35,299 nt of DNA from Roseburia sp. (GTDB lineage: Bacteria > Bacillota > Clostridia > Lachnospirales > Lachnospiraceae), in NCBI GenBank assembly GCA_026168605.1, contig JAPFDX010000043.1, forward strand, positions 1 through 35,299, in the 5' to 3' direction. Each line of letters opens with the position of its first letter. Position 1 is the stretch's first letter. Position numbers and translations under genes: made by a program. Under the pieces are notes generated by a model. The model was given only the letters and a program-made list of their open reading frames with translations, ran no database searches and was not told the origin of the DNA. Below, piece after piece: positions 22,458 through 31,517 of this stretch.

Positions 22458-23111
22458 CTACGAATTTAAAATATCCAGAAACCTCTGTGTATTTTCCACG
22501 AGATCCCCCTGAAACACTGCGCTCCCGGCAACGATAATATTTGCCCCGGCGTCCATCACCTCTGTGACATTCTCCAGATTGACGCCGCCATCGACCTCAA
22601 TATCCGTCTTGAGCCCTCTGGCATCAATCATCTTTTTTAACTGGCGGATCTTTGGGATCGTATACGGGATCAGCTTCTGCCCTCCAAAGCCCGGATTGAC
22701 CGACATGATGAGCACCATGTCCACCTTTTCCAAAATATACTCCACCGCGGACAGAGGCGTTGCTGGATTTAAGGCAACCCCTGCGAGCAGCCCCATCTCC
22801 TTGATGCTCTCGACCGTGCGGTCCAGATGCTTACAGCTCTCCGCGTGCACGGTGATCAGATCTGCGCCTGCCGCCGCAAATTCCGAAATATAGCGTCCCG
22901 GTTCCTCGATCATCAGATGCACGTCAAAAATCCGGTCACTGCACGGACGCAGCGATCGGATCACCGGCATACCGAAGGAGATACTCGGCACAAACATACC
23001 GTCCATCACATCAATATGTACATACTGTGCGCCTGCCTCATCCAGTTCGCGCACCTGCTCGCCCAGTTTCGCAAAATCTGCCGATAAAATCGACGGAGCC
23101 AAACAGTTCAT
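22458..23111 (-). CDS. rpe: Ribulose-phosphate 3-epimerase
   Basis: 217 residues, a full-length TIM barrel. It interconverts ribulose 5-phosphate and xylulose 5-phosphate in the pentose phosphate pathway. Motifs: [10 protein letters not shown] at the N-terminus, [11 protein letters not shown] at 32-42 (catalytic Asp and metal ligand), H-L-M-I-E-x-P at 65-71, [11 protein letters not shown] around 135-145 and E-V-D-G-G-V-N near 172-178. GGGAGG stands 7 bases before the ATG. It lies 14 bases after rsgA and 35 before thiN. Confidence 0.97.
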   Translation of the reverse strand: MNCLAPSILSADFAKLGEQVRELDEAGAQYVHIDVMDGMFVPSISFGMPVIRSLRPCSDRIFDVHLMIEEPGRYISEFAAAGADLITVHAESCKHLDRTVESIKEMGLLAGVALNPATPLSAVEYILEKVDMVLIMSVNPGFGGQKLIPYTIPKIRQLKKMIDARGLKTDIEVDGGVNLENVTEVMDAGANIIVAGSAVFQGDLVENTQRFLDILNS

Positions 23112-23125
23112 CTTCCATCCTCCCG

Positions 23126-24004
23126 TCAGTACTTTTTGATTTGTTTTAATTCTTCATACAAAAGCTTATAATTGTCATAGCGCAGTGCGCTGATCTTTCC
23201 ATCCAAAAGCGCCTGCTTCACGCCGCAGTCCGGTTCTCCGATATGGCTGCACCCCTGAAACCTGCAATATGGCTCGTAATCTGCAAACTCCCTGTAATAC
23301 TGCTGCAAGTCTTCCTTTTCCAGCCCCGGGATATTTAACGTGGAAAATCCGGGCGTATCCATAATGTAGGTGTGCTCCGCGATCGGGATGATCTCCGAAT
23401 GGCGGGTCGTGTGTTTTCCGCGCTCGATCTTTTTGCTGATATCCCCGGTCTCCATCTGCCTGCCCTGCTGAAGGCAGTTGATCAGGGAAGATTTTCCAAC
23501 GCCCGACGGTCCCGCGACAGCCGTGGTCTTTCCATCCAGAACAGCTTTCATCTCATCGATGCCATACCCGCCCTTCGCAGAGGTAAACACCACCGGATAC
23601 CCGCACGCCGCATAGATGTCTGCAAACGCGTGAAGCTCGTCCTCCGCAACCAGATCGGTCTTGTTAAAGCAGATCGTCACCGGCACTTTCTGGTACTCCA
23701 TCATGATCAAAAAACGGTCCAGCAGATTAAAATTCGGCTGCGGCTTTGCCGCCGCAAAAATAACCAGCGCCTGGTCGATATTCGCCACTGCCGGGCGAAT
23801 CAGCTCATTCGCCCGCGGCAGGATTTTCTCGATATTTCCCGTCTTTTCCCTTTCATCCAGAATTACCGCATCGACATTGTCTCCCACCAGCGGCTTGATC
23901 TTCTGGTTGCGGAAAATTCCTTTTGCCTTACATTCATAAATTCCGGATTCCGCTATGTGAACATAGTAGAATCCGGAAATTCCTTTTACAATCTTTCCCT
24001 GCAT
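23126..24004 (-). CDS. rsgA: Small ribosomal subunit biogenesis GTPase RsgA
   Basis: 292 residues. N-terminal OB fold (about 1-68), then the circularly permuted GTPase: N-K-T-D at 114-117 comes before the P-loop G-P-S-G-V-G-K-S (165-172), and D-T-P-G-F follows. The C-terminal zinc motif is present (C-R-F-Q-G-C-S-H and D-C-G-V-K). It acts late in 30S subunit maturation. The ribosome binding site is weak. It follows the PASTA kinase after 12 bases; kinase-dependent phosphorylation of the homologous protein has been reported in Bacillus, which gives sense to the pairing. Confidence 0.97.
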   Translation of the reverse strand: MQGKIVKGISGFYYVHIAESGIYECKAKGIFRNQKIKPLVGDNVDAVILDEREKTGNIEKILPRANELIRPAVANIDQALVIFAAAKPQPNFNLLDRFLIMMEYQKVPVTICFNKTDLVAEDELHAFADIYAACGYPVVFTSAKGGYGIDEMKAVLDGKTTAVAGPSGVGKSSLINCLQQGRQMETGDISKKIERGKHTTRHSEIIPIAEHTYIMDTPGFSTLNIPGLEKEDLQQYYREFADYEPYCRFQGCSHIGEPDCGVKQALLDGKISALRYDNYKLLYEELKQIKKY

Positions 24005-24016
24005 ATTGTGTCCCGA

Positions 24017-26143
24017 TTATGATTCTTTTGAAAACGCAAGGTTCTCAACCGTCTGGTCGTTGATCTTACCTCCGTTTGCATCCAGCCATGTGACAACCAT
24101 CTTACCGCTCTCAACCATAAGACCTCCCTGCGTAAACTTCACGCCCTGGTCTCCTGCGTCATTGATCGCTGTCAACGCCTGACTTGACCACTCATGCAGC
24201 ACATTGCCTGCCGTGTCATAGAGAACCGCGCTTGCTCCTGAAACTCCGGTCGTTCCCGCCGGAAGCTTTAAGGTGACGTTACACTTATAGGTTGCCGCCG
24301 GCACCTCCTGGGATGGCTCCGGTCCCTGGCTGATCGTGATCGTGATCGAAGTCCCCTTCTCCACCTTCTTGCCCGGTTCGATGCTCTGTGCCATGACGAT
24401 GCCTTCCGTATAAGTGTCGCTGTACGCCGTGTTCACGGAGACATTAAACGCCGCCAGCTCCTGCTTTGCCTGTTCCTCCGTCTTGTAGGTGGTATAGACG
24501 TCCGGCACCGTCACTGCCTCACGTCCCTGGCTGATGCTTAAGGTGATCGTATCCCCCTCCTTCGCCTTGCCCTCCGCAGGGTTCTGTGAGATCACATAAC
24601 CCGCTGCCACGGTATCGCTGTAAGCATACGTCTTGTTTGGCTTAAAGCCCTTGCCCTCCAGTGTCTTGATCGCGTCGTCCTCCGACTGTCCGACAACACT
24701 TGGAACCTCGATGCTGCCCTTGCCATTGCTGATCACAACGCCGACCGTGCTGTCCTTTTCCACCTTCGTGCCGGCGAGCGGCTCCTGGTTTGCCACCTCG
24801 CCCTTCTCATACTTATCCGAGGAAACCTCGCCCTTGTTTTCTATTTTCAGTCCAAGCTTTCCGAGCTCTTTCTCCGCTTCCTCGTATGTCATTCCCAGAA
24901 GCTCCGGCACGCCGACCTTCTCCGCACTCTGGGTTTCCGTTGTCTGTGTTGTCTGGGTGTTCTGTGTCTCCGTCTCCTTCTTGTCCTTGTCTTTCGAACC
25001 GAAACCGCCGAACAGATTGACCACGATCGCCACAATGATCAGTACGATGATGACAGCCGCCGCGATACCCATGATCGTGATCGCCTTCTCCATCTTCGGG
25101 TTCAGCTCACCGCTGTCCTCGTAATCCTCCAGCTCATCCTCCTCTTCCTCATAGTCATCCTCGTCGTACGCTTCCTCGCGGACGTCCTTTCTGCGCCGCA
25201 CCGGCTCAGTCACTTTCACATGGACATTTCCCGCTTCCTCCTTGATCTGTCTCAGATCATCCTCCGCGATCACCCGCGTCTTATCCTGGTTGACCGCCGG
25301 GGCCATCACGACAAAATCCTCATCCGGGCTCACAAGCGCCTTGCGCAGATCGGACAAAAGCGCTGTCATGGACGCGTATCTGCGGTCCGGATTCTTCTGC
25401 GTACACTTTAAAATGATCTTCTCCATGCTGATCGGAAGATTCGGCGCGTAAGCGCTCGGTGTGACCATCTCCTCCTGCAAATGCTGGATGGCAACCGCCA
25501 CAGTCGTATCCCCGTCAAACGGCACGCGTCCCGTCACCATCTCATACATGACGATACCGAGCGAGTAGATGTCGCTCTTGCCGTCGACAAATCCGTTTCT
25601 CGCCTGCTCCGGTGAGGAATAATGTACCGATCCCATCACATCCGAGCTGATCGTATTGGAATTTGCAACGCGCGCGATCCCAAAGTCGGTGACTTTTACC
25701 TTTCCCTCCGTGGAGATAATGATGTTCTGCGGCTTGATATCCCTGTGCACGATCCCCTTATTGTGCGCAGCCTCGATCCCTCTGCCCACCTGGATGGCAA
25801 TGCTGATCGCCTCCTTAAAGGAAAGCTGTCCCTTCTTCTCAATATATGTCTTTAACGTGATGCCTTCCACATACTCCATCACGATATAATGCATACCTCT
25901 CTCGCTTCCGACGTCGTAGATATTTACGATATTCGGATGCTCCAGACCTGCCGCAGACTGTGCCTCCGTGCGGAACTTTGTCACAAAATTCAGATCCTCC
26001 GAAAATTCCGGCTTTAACACCTTGATTGCCACATTTCTGCCAAGTGTCAGATCCATCGCTTTATACACATCTGCCATACCGCCGGTACCGATCTTTCCAA
26101 CGATCTCGTAGCGGTCCGCTATATACATTCCTACTTCTAACAT
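24017..26143 (-). CDS. prkC: PASTA-domain Ser/Thr protein kinase (PrkC/Stk1)
   Basis: 708 residues. Kinase domain about 11-270: G-T-G-G-M-A-D-V-Y (19-27), Lys41, H-R-D-I-K-P-Q-N (Asp135, Asn140), DFG at 153-155 and a Thr/Ser-rich activation segment. An acidic linker precedes one membrane helix (about 357-380). Outside are three PASTA repeats, each starting V-P-x-x-x and ending V-x-x-x-I-S-x-G, followed by a C-terminal Ig-like domain of about 90 residues. PASTA domains bind muropeptides or lipid II; the kinase links wall status to growth, division and spore germination. Its ATG overlaps the end of the phosphatase gene by 7 bases, so the two are translationally coupled. Confidence 0.97.
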   Translation of the reverse strand: MLEVGMYIADRYEIVGKIGTGGMADVYKAMDLTLGRNVAIKVLKPEFSEDLNFVTKFRTEAQSAAGLEHPNIVNIYDVGSERGMHYIVMEYVEGITLKTYIEKKGQLSFKEAISIAIQVGRGIEAAHNKGIVHRDIKPQNIIISTEGKVKVTDFGIARVANSNTISSDVMGSVHYSSPEQARNGFVDGKSDIYSLGIVMYEMVTGRVPFDGDTTVAVAIQHLQEEMVTPSAYAPNLPISMEKIILKCTQKNPDRRYASMTALLSDLRKALVSPDEDFVVMAPAVNQDKTRVIAEDDLRQIKEEAGNVHVKVTEPVRRRKDVREEAYDEDDYEEEEDELEDYEDSGELNPKMEKAITIMGIAAAVIIVLIIVAIVVNLFGGFGSKDKDKKETETQNTQTTQTTETQSAEKVGVPELLGMTYEEAEKELGKLGLKIENKGEVSSDKYEKGEVANQEPLAGTKVEKDSTVGVVISNGKGSIEVPSVVGQSEDDAIKTLEGKGFKPNKTYAYSDTVAAGYVISQNPAEGKAKEGDTITLSISQGREAVTVPDVYTTYKTEEQAKQELAAFNVSVNTAYSDTYTEGIVMAQSIEPGKKVEKGTSITITISQGPEPSQEVPAATYKCNVTLKLPAGTTGVSGASAVLYDTAGNVLHEWSSQALTAINDAGDQGVKFTQGGLMVESGKMVVTWLDANGGKINDQTVENLAFSKES

Positions 26144-26886
26144 ATCTCTTTTCCTTCCTTTGAGAACGGTTCGATCAACACAACCGTAATATTATCCTTG
26201 CCACCGTTTACGTTCGCAGTCTCCACCAGACGCTCTGCTTTCTCCACAATATCGCGCCCGCCCAGCACAATGCGCTTGATATCCGCATCGTCGATCATAT
26301 TTGTCAGACCGTCCGAGCACATTAGAATCGTGTCGTCCTCCGTCACCACGGTCTCAAAAAAATCAGCCGAAACCTCCCTGCCGACGCCGATCGCCCTCGT
26401 AATAATATTCTTGTCCGGATGCTCCCTAGCATCCTCCTTATCCATCTCACCCATGCGGACCATCTCCTCGACAAGCGAGTGGTCTCTCGTGATCTGGGTG
26501 ATCTGCTCCTGATTCACGACATACAGACGGCTGTCTCCGACATTCGCCGTGTGCAGCCTCTCTCCGCAGAGCGTGGCGGCGACTATGGTTGTTCCCATCC
26601 CCGTCTTCGCCTCATCTGCTCCCGCCTCCGCGAGAAGCAGGTGATTCGCATATGCGATCGCATCCTTTAGCACCGTCACCGGCTCCTCATCCTGCGACTG
26701 TGCGATATACTCCACAATCTTCTCCACGGTAAATCTGGACGCATAGTCTCCTGCGGCGTGCCCGCCCATTCCGTCTGCCACCAGAAAAAGATTTGGCAGA
26801 TTTCCGACAGCCGTTTCCGATGTGAACATATAATCCTGATTTGTCTCACGCCGCCGTCCAATGTGCGTCATGGAAAACGTCTTCAT
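26137..26886 (-). CDS. prpC: PP2C-family Ser/Thr phosphatase partner of PrkC
   Basis: 249 residues from the ATG at 26886 (GGAGG 6 bases upstream); an in-frame extension to 26994 would run into rlmN. Complete PPM motif set: T-N-Q-D-Y, V-A-D-G-M-G-G-H-A-A-G-D, G-M-G-T-T-I-V, N-V-G-D-S-R-L-Y, I-T-R-D-H-S, C-S-D-G-L-T-N and K-D-N-I-T-V-V-L. It removes phosphate from the kinase and its substrates. The prpC-prkC overlap is conserved in Firmicutes. It is paralogous to the phosphatase at 3685-4455. Confidence 0.96.
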   Translation of the reverse strand: MKTFSMTHIGRRRETNQDYMFTSETAVGNLPNLFLVADGMGGHAAGDYASRFTVEKIVEYIAQSQDEEPVTVLKDAIAYANHLLLAEAGADEAKTGMGTTIVAATLCGERLHTANVGDSRLYVVNQEQITQITRDHSLVEEMVRMGEMDKEDAREHPDKNIITRAIGVGREVSADFFETVVTEDDTILMCSDGLTNMIDDADIKRIVLGGRDIVEKAERLVETANVNGGKDNITVVLIEPFSKEGKEIC

Positions 26887-26899
26887 CTGATCCCTCCAT

Positions 26900-27949
26900 C
26901 TATTCTTTGGCATCTGTGCCGCCCGCATAACGCTTGCGCAACTGTCCGCAGGCGCCGTCAATATCACGGCCCATCTCCCTTCTAATAGTAACATTTATCG
27001 CATTTTTTTCAAGCTTATTTTTGAATGCAAGCACCGCTGTGTGATCCGGCTGCCGGAAGCTCCTCTCCCTGATCGGATTCACCGGAATGAGATTCACATG
27101 GCAGTTCATACCGGAAATAAGTTTCGCCAGCTCTGCGGCGTCCCCGTCCGTGTCATTGACCCCTGCCACAAGACTGTATTCGAAGGTCACCCGGCGCCCC
27201 GTCTGTTCAAAATAATAGCGGCACGCGTCGATCACCTCATGCAGCTCATATTTGTTTGCCACCGGCATCAGCTCCATACGCTTTTTTTGACTGGACGCGT
27301 GCAGCGACAGTGCCAGCGTGATCTGCAGTTTCCGGTCCGCGAGCTCCCGCATACGCGGCACAATGCCACAGGTGGATACGGTCAGGTTTCTCTGGCTGAT
27401 ATGAAGCCCGTTCTCATCCGTCAAAAGCTCAATAAACTTCAGCAGATTTTCAAAATTGTCGAGCGGCTCCCCCGTGCCCATCACAACGACATTGGAAATG
27501 CGCTCCCCGATATCCTTCCCGATCTGGTAGATCTGGTCGAGCATCTCCGCCGGAGTAAGCCCGCGCACCAGTCCGTCCAGCGTGGACGCACAGAAACGGC
27601 AGCCCATCCGGCAGCCCACCTGTGAGGAAATGCACACGGAATTGCCATGCTTGTAGCGCATCAGCACACTCTCGATCACATTGCCGTCCGGGAGGGCAAA
27701 CAGATACTTTCTCGTGCCGTCCTGCTTCGAGATCTGTACAAGCTCCGTCGCAAGATTCGTGAGCGTACACCGCTCCGTCAGCTTTTCCGCCAGTCCTTTG
27801 GAAATATTTGTCATCTCCCCAAAGGAGGAAACCTGCTTCTGATGCAGCCACTGGTAGATCTGCTTCGCGCGGAAACGTTTTTCTCCAAGCGTTGCCACAA
27901 ACTGTGAGAGTTCCTCCAAATTCATTGATTTGATATCTGTTTTTTCCAT
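26900..27949 (-). CDS. rlmN: Dual-specificity rRNA/tRNA adenine-C2 methyltransferase RlmN
   Basis: 349 residues, a radical SAM enzyme that methylates A2503 of 23S rRNA (and A37 of some tRNAs). The cluster motif C-R-M-G-C-R-F-C gives Cys113, Cys117 and Cys120; G-T-G-E-P-L-D-N is the SAM-binding region; the second catalytic Cys is in D-G-A-C-G-Q-L near the C-terminus. GGAG lies 6 bases before the ATG. It follows rsmB after 26 bases. Confidence 0.97.
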   Translation of the reverse strand: MEKTDIKSMNLEELSQFVATLGEKRFRAKQIYQWLHQKQVSSFGEMTNISKGLAEKLTERCTLTNLATELVQISKQDGTRKYLFALPDGNVIESVLMRYKHGNSVCISSQVGCRMGCRFCASTLDGLVRGLTPAEMLDQIYQIGKDIGERISNVVVMGTGEPLDNFENLLKFIELLTDENGLHISQRNLTVSTCGIVPRMRELADRKLQITLALSLHASSQKKRMELMPVANKYELHEVIDACRYYFEQTGRRVTFEYSLVAGVNDTDGDAAELAKLISGMNCHVNLIPVNPIRERSFRQPDHTAVLAFKNKLEKNAINVTIRREMGRDIDGACGQLRKRYAGGTDAKE

Positions 27950-27975
27950 TGTATACTCCCTGCTGCCGTATCCTT

Positions 27976-29301
27976 TTACTTTTCTGCCCGGACGAGCCGC
28001 GCGAGAAAGAAACCGTCCCCGATTGTCTCCTCCGGGAAAATCTGCTGCATCCGTTCCAGCTCAAACTGTGGATTCTGTTCCAAAAACCACGCCACATTGT
28101 CCTCGTTCTCCGCCCGGTGGATCGTGCAGGTGGAGTAAAGGAGCGTTCCGCCCGGCTTCACATAGTGCGCAACCGTCTGCACGATCTCCCTCTGCAGACG
28201 CACCAGTTCCTCCTCTGCCTCCACACTCATGCGGTATTTGATATCGCTCTTTTTGCGGAGCACGCCGAGACCGGAACACGGAACGTCAGCAATGACGATA
28301 TCCGCACTCTCCCGCGCCTCCTCGTCCAAAACCGTGGCATCCCACTGCTTTGCACGGACATTGGAAAGCTGGCAGCGGGCGATATTCTCCCGGATCAGCG
28401 CCACCTTTCCCTCGCTTAAGTCACGCGCCTCCACCTTTCCCGTTCCGTTTAATTTCTCGGCGATGTGAATACTCTTGCCGCCCGGCGCTGCACAGACGTC
28501 GATACAGACGTCTCCCGCCTTTGGCGCCGCCCACTCTGCCACCAGCATAGAGCTTAAGTCCTGCACATAAAATAATCCTTCCCGAAATGAGGCGAGCCCA
28601 TACAGATAATCGACGCCGGAAATCGCAAACGCATACGAAAGCCCGGGATATTTTTCCCCGTCGACGGGCGTTGCCGTAACGCTCTCCTCCGCGAGCCGCT
28701 TTTGCAGCTCCTCCGGGGTTATCCTTCCCAGATTCGTGCGGATGGTAAGCGGCGCATCGTTCAGAAACGCCTGCATCATCCGCCTGGTCTGCTCCATACC
28801 GTACTCTGTGAGCCACTGTGCCGTCAGCCATTCCGGAATCGAATAGCGCACAGACAGCGCTTTGACCGGCTCCCGCGCTTCATCGGGATAAGGGATCCCT
28901 CCAAGATCCCTGCCCACACTGCGCAGTACCCCGTTGACAAAGCCGCCGAGGGAGGCAAAGCCCTTTTTCTTCGCGAGCTTCACCGCCTCGTTGCACGCCG
29001 CGGACGCCGGAACAGCATCCATATACTTCAACTGGTAGACGCCCAGCCGCAGGATATTGCGGATCACGGGCTTCATTTTCTTTACTTTTACTTTGGAAAA
29101 CCGGTCCAGGATATAGTCCAGTTCCAGCATACGCTGAATCGTTCCCTCCGCCAGACGCGTGAGGAACGCGCGCTCCTGCTTCGTCAGATACTGATGCTTC
29201 TCCAAAACCGAACGCAGCACCAGATGACTGTAACTGCCGCCCTCCGTGACCTCCATCAGCACGCCAAGCGCCAGTTCCCTCGTGTTTACGGAATCAGTCA
29301 T
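27976..29301 (-). CDS. rsmB: 16S rRNA m5C967 methyltransferase RsmB (NusB domain fusion)
   Basis: 441 residues from the ATG at 29301; a longer frame to 29394 reads into the upstream gene and is rejected. The N-terminal 140 residues are a NusB-like RNA-binding domain (R-E-L-A-L-G-V-L at the start). The C-terminal part is a SAM methyltransferase: D-V-C-A-A-P-G-G-K-S (SAM binding), A-D-V-P-C-S-G-L-G and Y-S-T-C-T-I with the two catalytic Cys. The start overlaps the preceding gene as ATGACTGA (8 bases), so translation is coupled. Confidence 0.96.
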   Translation of the reverse strand: MTDSVNTRELALGVLMEVTEGGSYSHLVLRSVLEKHQYLTKQERAFLTRLAEGTIQRMLELDYILDRFSKVKVKKMKPVIRNILRLGVYQLKYMDAVPASAACNEAVKLAKKKGFASLGGFVNGVLRSVGRDLGGIPYPDEAREPVKALSVRYSIPEWLTAQWLTEYGMEQTRRMMQAFLNDAPLTIRTNLGRITPEELQKRLAEESVTATPVDGEKYPGLSYAFAISGVDYLYGLASFREGLFYVQDLSSMLVAEWAAPKAGDVCIDVCAAPGGKSIHIAEKLNGTGKVEARDLSEGKVALIRENIARCQLSNVRAKQWDATVLDEEARESADIVIADVPCSGLGVLRKKSDIKYRMSVEAEEELVRLQREIVQTVAHYVKPGGTLLYSTCTIHRAENEDNVAWFLEQNPQFELERMQQIFPEETIGDGFFLARLVRAEK

Positions 29302-30010
29302 CGTCCCTTCTTCCTCCAAACAGCAATACCAGACGCAGCAACTGCAACAGTGCCGCAGCCGCGCCGGCCACATAGGTGAGCGCAGCCGCGCCAAGCACCT
29401 TTCTCGTGTACGGCAATTCGCTCTCGTTTAAGATGCCCTGCTTTCCGAGCAGCGCAAGCGCTCTCGAGGACGCGTTAAACTCCACCGGAAGCGTCACAAG
29501 CTGAAACAGCACGGCAAAGGAAAAGCAGAGGATCCCGATCTGGATCAGCCAGGAACCCGTATTGCGCGAAAACAAAAGTCCGATCAAAATCAGCGGCCAT
29601 GACAGCATCGATCCGATATTCGCCACCGGAACGATCGCCGTGCGCAGATTCAGAGGAAAATATCCCTGCTGGTGCTGGATCGCGTGCCCGCACTCGTGCG
29701 CCGCCACTCCAATCGCCGCCACCGACGTCGAATTGTAGACGGAATCGGACAGACCAAGCGTCTTTTTGCCCGGATTGTAGTGATCCGTCAGATTTCCCGA
29801 AATATGCTGCACCGTGACGTCATAGATGCCCGCCGCGTGCAGAATACGCTCGGCAGCCTGCGCGCCCGTCATTCCCGACATACTGCGGTACTGCGCATAT
29901 TTATTGAATGTCGTCTTAACCTTTGCGGATGCGATCATGCAGATGACCGCACCGATCAACACAAGCAGATATGTGGGATCAAATCCCCAGTAATAATATG
30001 AATATGGCAT
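29294..30010 (-). CDS. yugP: YugP-family membrane zinc metallopeptidase
   Basis: 238 residues from the ATG at 30010, favoured because AAGGGTGA lies 5 bases upstream (a GTG at 30019 is inside that region). Short aromatic N-terminus, one helix at about 11-28, the zinc site H-E-C-G-H-A-I-Q-H near residue 113, then three hydrophobic helices (about 130-155, 160-180, 210-232). Members of this family lie in the same place of the def-fmt-rsmB block in many Firmicutes. The substrate is not known to me. Confidence 0.9.
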   Translation of the reverse strand: MPYSYYYWGFDPTYLLVLIGAVICMIASAKVKTTFNKYAQYRSMSGMTGAQAAERILHAAGIYDVTVQHISGNLTDHYNPGKKTLGLSDSVYNSTSVAAIGVAAHECGHAIQHQQGYFPLNLRTAIVPVANIGSMLSWPLILIGLLFSRNTGSWLIQIGILCFSFAVLFQLVTLPVEFNASSRALALLGKQGILNESELPYTRKVLGAAALTYVAGAAAALLQLLRLVLLFGGRRDDD

Positions 30011-30034
30011 ATCAATCACCCTTTCTGTGCCAGT

Positions 30035-30970
30035 TTAACCCTTTTTGAAATAAGTTCCCGCTTCCACCGGACAACCGTTTAAAAATGCCTCCGCGGACAT
30101 ACGCTTCTTGCCCTCAAGCTGTACTTCCGTCAAAAGCAGCATTCCCTCTCCGGTCTGCACCAGCAGTCCCTCTCTGTCCGCCTTCACAATGCATCCCGGC
30201 GGCATATCGCTGCCCTCGGCAATGACTTTTGCCTTCCAGATCTTTAACGTCCTGTCATTCAGGCGCGTGTAGGCGCTCGGCCATGGGTCAAGCCCGCGGA
30301 TGAGACATTCGATCGTCTGCGCGTCCCTGCTCCAGTCGATGCTGCCCATCTCCTTATAAATCTTTTTCGTGTGCGTCGCCTGCTCATGATCCTGCGGCGT
30401 ATAGACAGCCGTGCCGTTCTCGATCGCCGCCATCGTCTCCACACAGAGCTTTGCGCCCGCCTCCGAGAGGCGCTCAAACAGGCTGCCACCCGTCTCATCC
30501 TCCCGCAGCGCGACCTCCCGCTTCATGATCATGTCCCCAGTGTCAAGTCCCTCGTCCATGCGCATCGTCGTGACTCCCGTCACCGGATCGCCGTTGATGA
30601 CCGCCCACTGGATCGGCGCAGCTCCCCGGTACTTTGGAAGGAGCGATGCGTGGACATTCACGCAGCCGTAACGCGGCATATCCAGGATCACCTTCGGGAT
30701 CAACTGCCCAAATGCCTCGACAATGATAATATCCGGCTCATAGCTGCGCAGATACTCGATACATTCCTCATTGCGCACACGTTCCGGCTGATAGACCTCG
30801 ATCCCGTGTGCGAGCGCACACGCTTTGACCGGCGTATATTTCAGCGCCTTGCTCCGTCCAACCGCCTTGTCCGGCTGTGACACAACGAGCACTACCTCAT
30901 GCCCCGCCGCTATTATTTCTTCTAATGTTCCCACCGCAAAATCCGGCGTCCCCATAAAAATCACACGCAT
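30035..30970 (-). CDS. fmt: Methionyl-tRNA formyltransferase
   Basis: 311 residues from the ATG at 30970 (GGAGG 5 bases upstream). It formylates initiator Met-tRNA using 10-formyl-tetrahydrofolate. Motifs: V-I-F-M-G-T-P-D-F at the N-terminus, N-V-H-A-S-L-L-P-K-Y-R-G-A-A-P with the catalytic Asn/His, and G-D-x-V-T-G-V-T-T-M-x-M-D-E-G-L-D-T-G-D with the catalytic Asp. The C-terminal OB-like domain binds tRNA. Next to def, the enzyme that later removes the formyl group. Confidence 0.97.
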   Translation of the reverse strand: MRVIFMGTPDFAVGTLEEIIAAGHEVVLVVSQPDKAVGRSKALKYTPVKACALAHGIEVYQPERVRNEECIEYLRSYEPDIIIVEAFGQLIPKVILDMPRYGCVNVHASLLPKYRGAAPIQWAVINGDPVTGVTTMRMDEGLDTGDMIMKREVALREDETGGSLFERLSEAGAKLCVETMAAIENGTAVYTPQDHEQATHTKKIYKEMGSIDWSRDAQTIECLIRGLDPWPSAYTRLNDRTLKIWKAKVIAEGSDMPPGCIVKADREGLLVQTGEGMLLLTEVQLEGKKRMSAEAFLNGCPVEAGTYFKKG

Positions 30971-31028
30971 ATCTTCCTCCATTCTGAAGCATTTTCACAC
31001 TCCATCAAACTGCTGTCGCACGATACGC

Positions 31029-31499
31029 CTACTCTTCTTCGTAGGTCACCTCATGCAGCGGTCCCTCGACCTTCTCCGTATACATATGACCGTCCAGATG
31101 ATCCAGCTCGTGGCAGATGGCACGCGCCAGAAGCTCTGTGCCCTCGATCTCAAACTCCTGCATATGCTCGTCAAATGCACGCGCTTTCACATAGTTTGGA
31201 CGCGTCACACATCCCGCCTTCCCCGGAAGGCTTAAGCATCCCTCGTCCCCGGTCTGCTCTCCGTTCGTCTCCAGGATCTCCGGATTGACCATCACGATCG
31301 GTCCTTCCCCAACGTCGATCACGACGACGCGCTTTAAGATACCGACCTGCGGCGCTGCAAGTCCCACGCCGTTTGCATCATACATCGTATCGAGCATATC
31401 CTCGATCAGCTCTGTGATCTTCGGGGTAATCTCCGTGATCTCCCTGCATTTCTTTTCCAGCACCGCGTCTCCCTGTATCCGTATCTTTCTCAATGCCAT
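31029..31499 (-). CDS. def: Peptide deformylase
   Basis: 156 residues from the ATG at 31499 (GGAGG 5 bases upstream). Metal-dependent removal of the formyl group from nascent proteins. All three motifs are present: G-V-G-L-A-A-P-Q-V-G, E-G-C-L-S-L-P-G and H-E-L-D-H-L-D-G, giving the Cys/His/His metal site and catalytic Glu. It lies 18 bases after priA and 58 before fmt. Confidence 0.98.
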   Translation of the reverse strand: MALRKIRIQGDAVLEKKCREITEITPKITELIEDMLDTMYDANGVGLAAPQVGILKRVVVIDVGEGPIVMVNPEILETNGEQTGDEGCLSLPGKAGCVTRPNYVKARAFDEHMQEFEIEGTELLARAICHELDHLDGHMYTEKVEGPLHEVTYEEE

Positions 31500-31517
31500 C
31501 TTGTCCTCCATTCCGCA

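Noticed and set aside
21766-22512. Plus-strand open frame of 248 codons opposite thiN
   Set aside because: Antisense shadow of thiN; Cys/His/Arg-rich composition without family features.
28702-29379. Plus-strand open frame of 225 codons opposite rsmB
   Set aside because: Antisense shadow in a GC-rich conserved gene; no start signal or domain.
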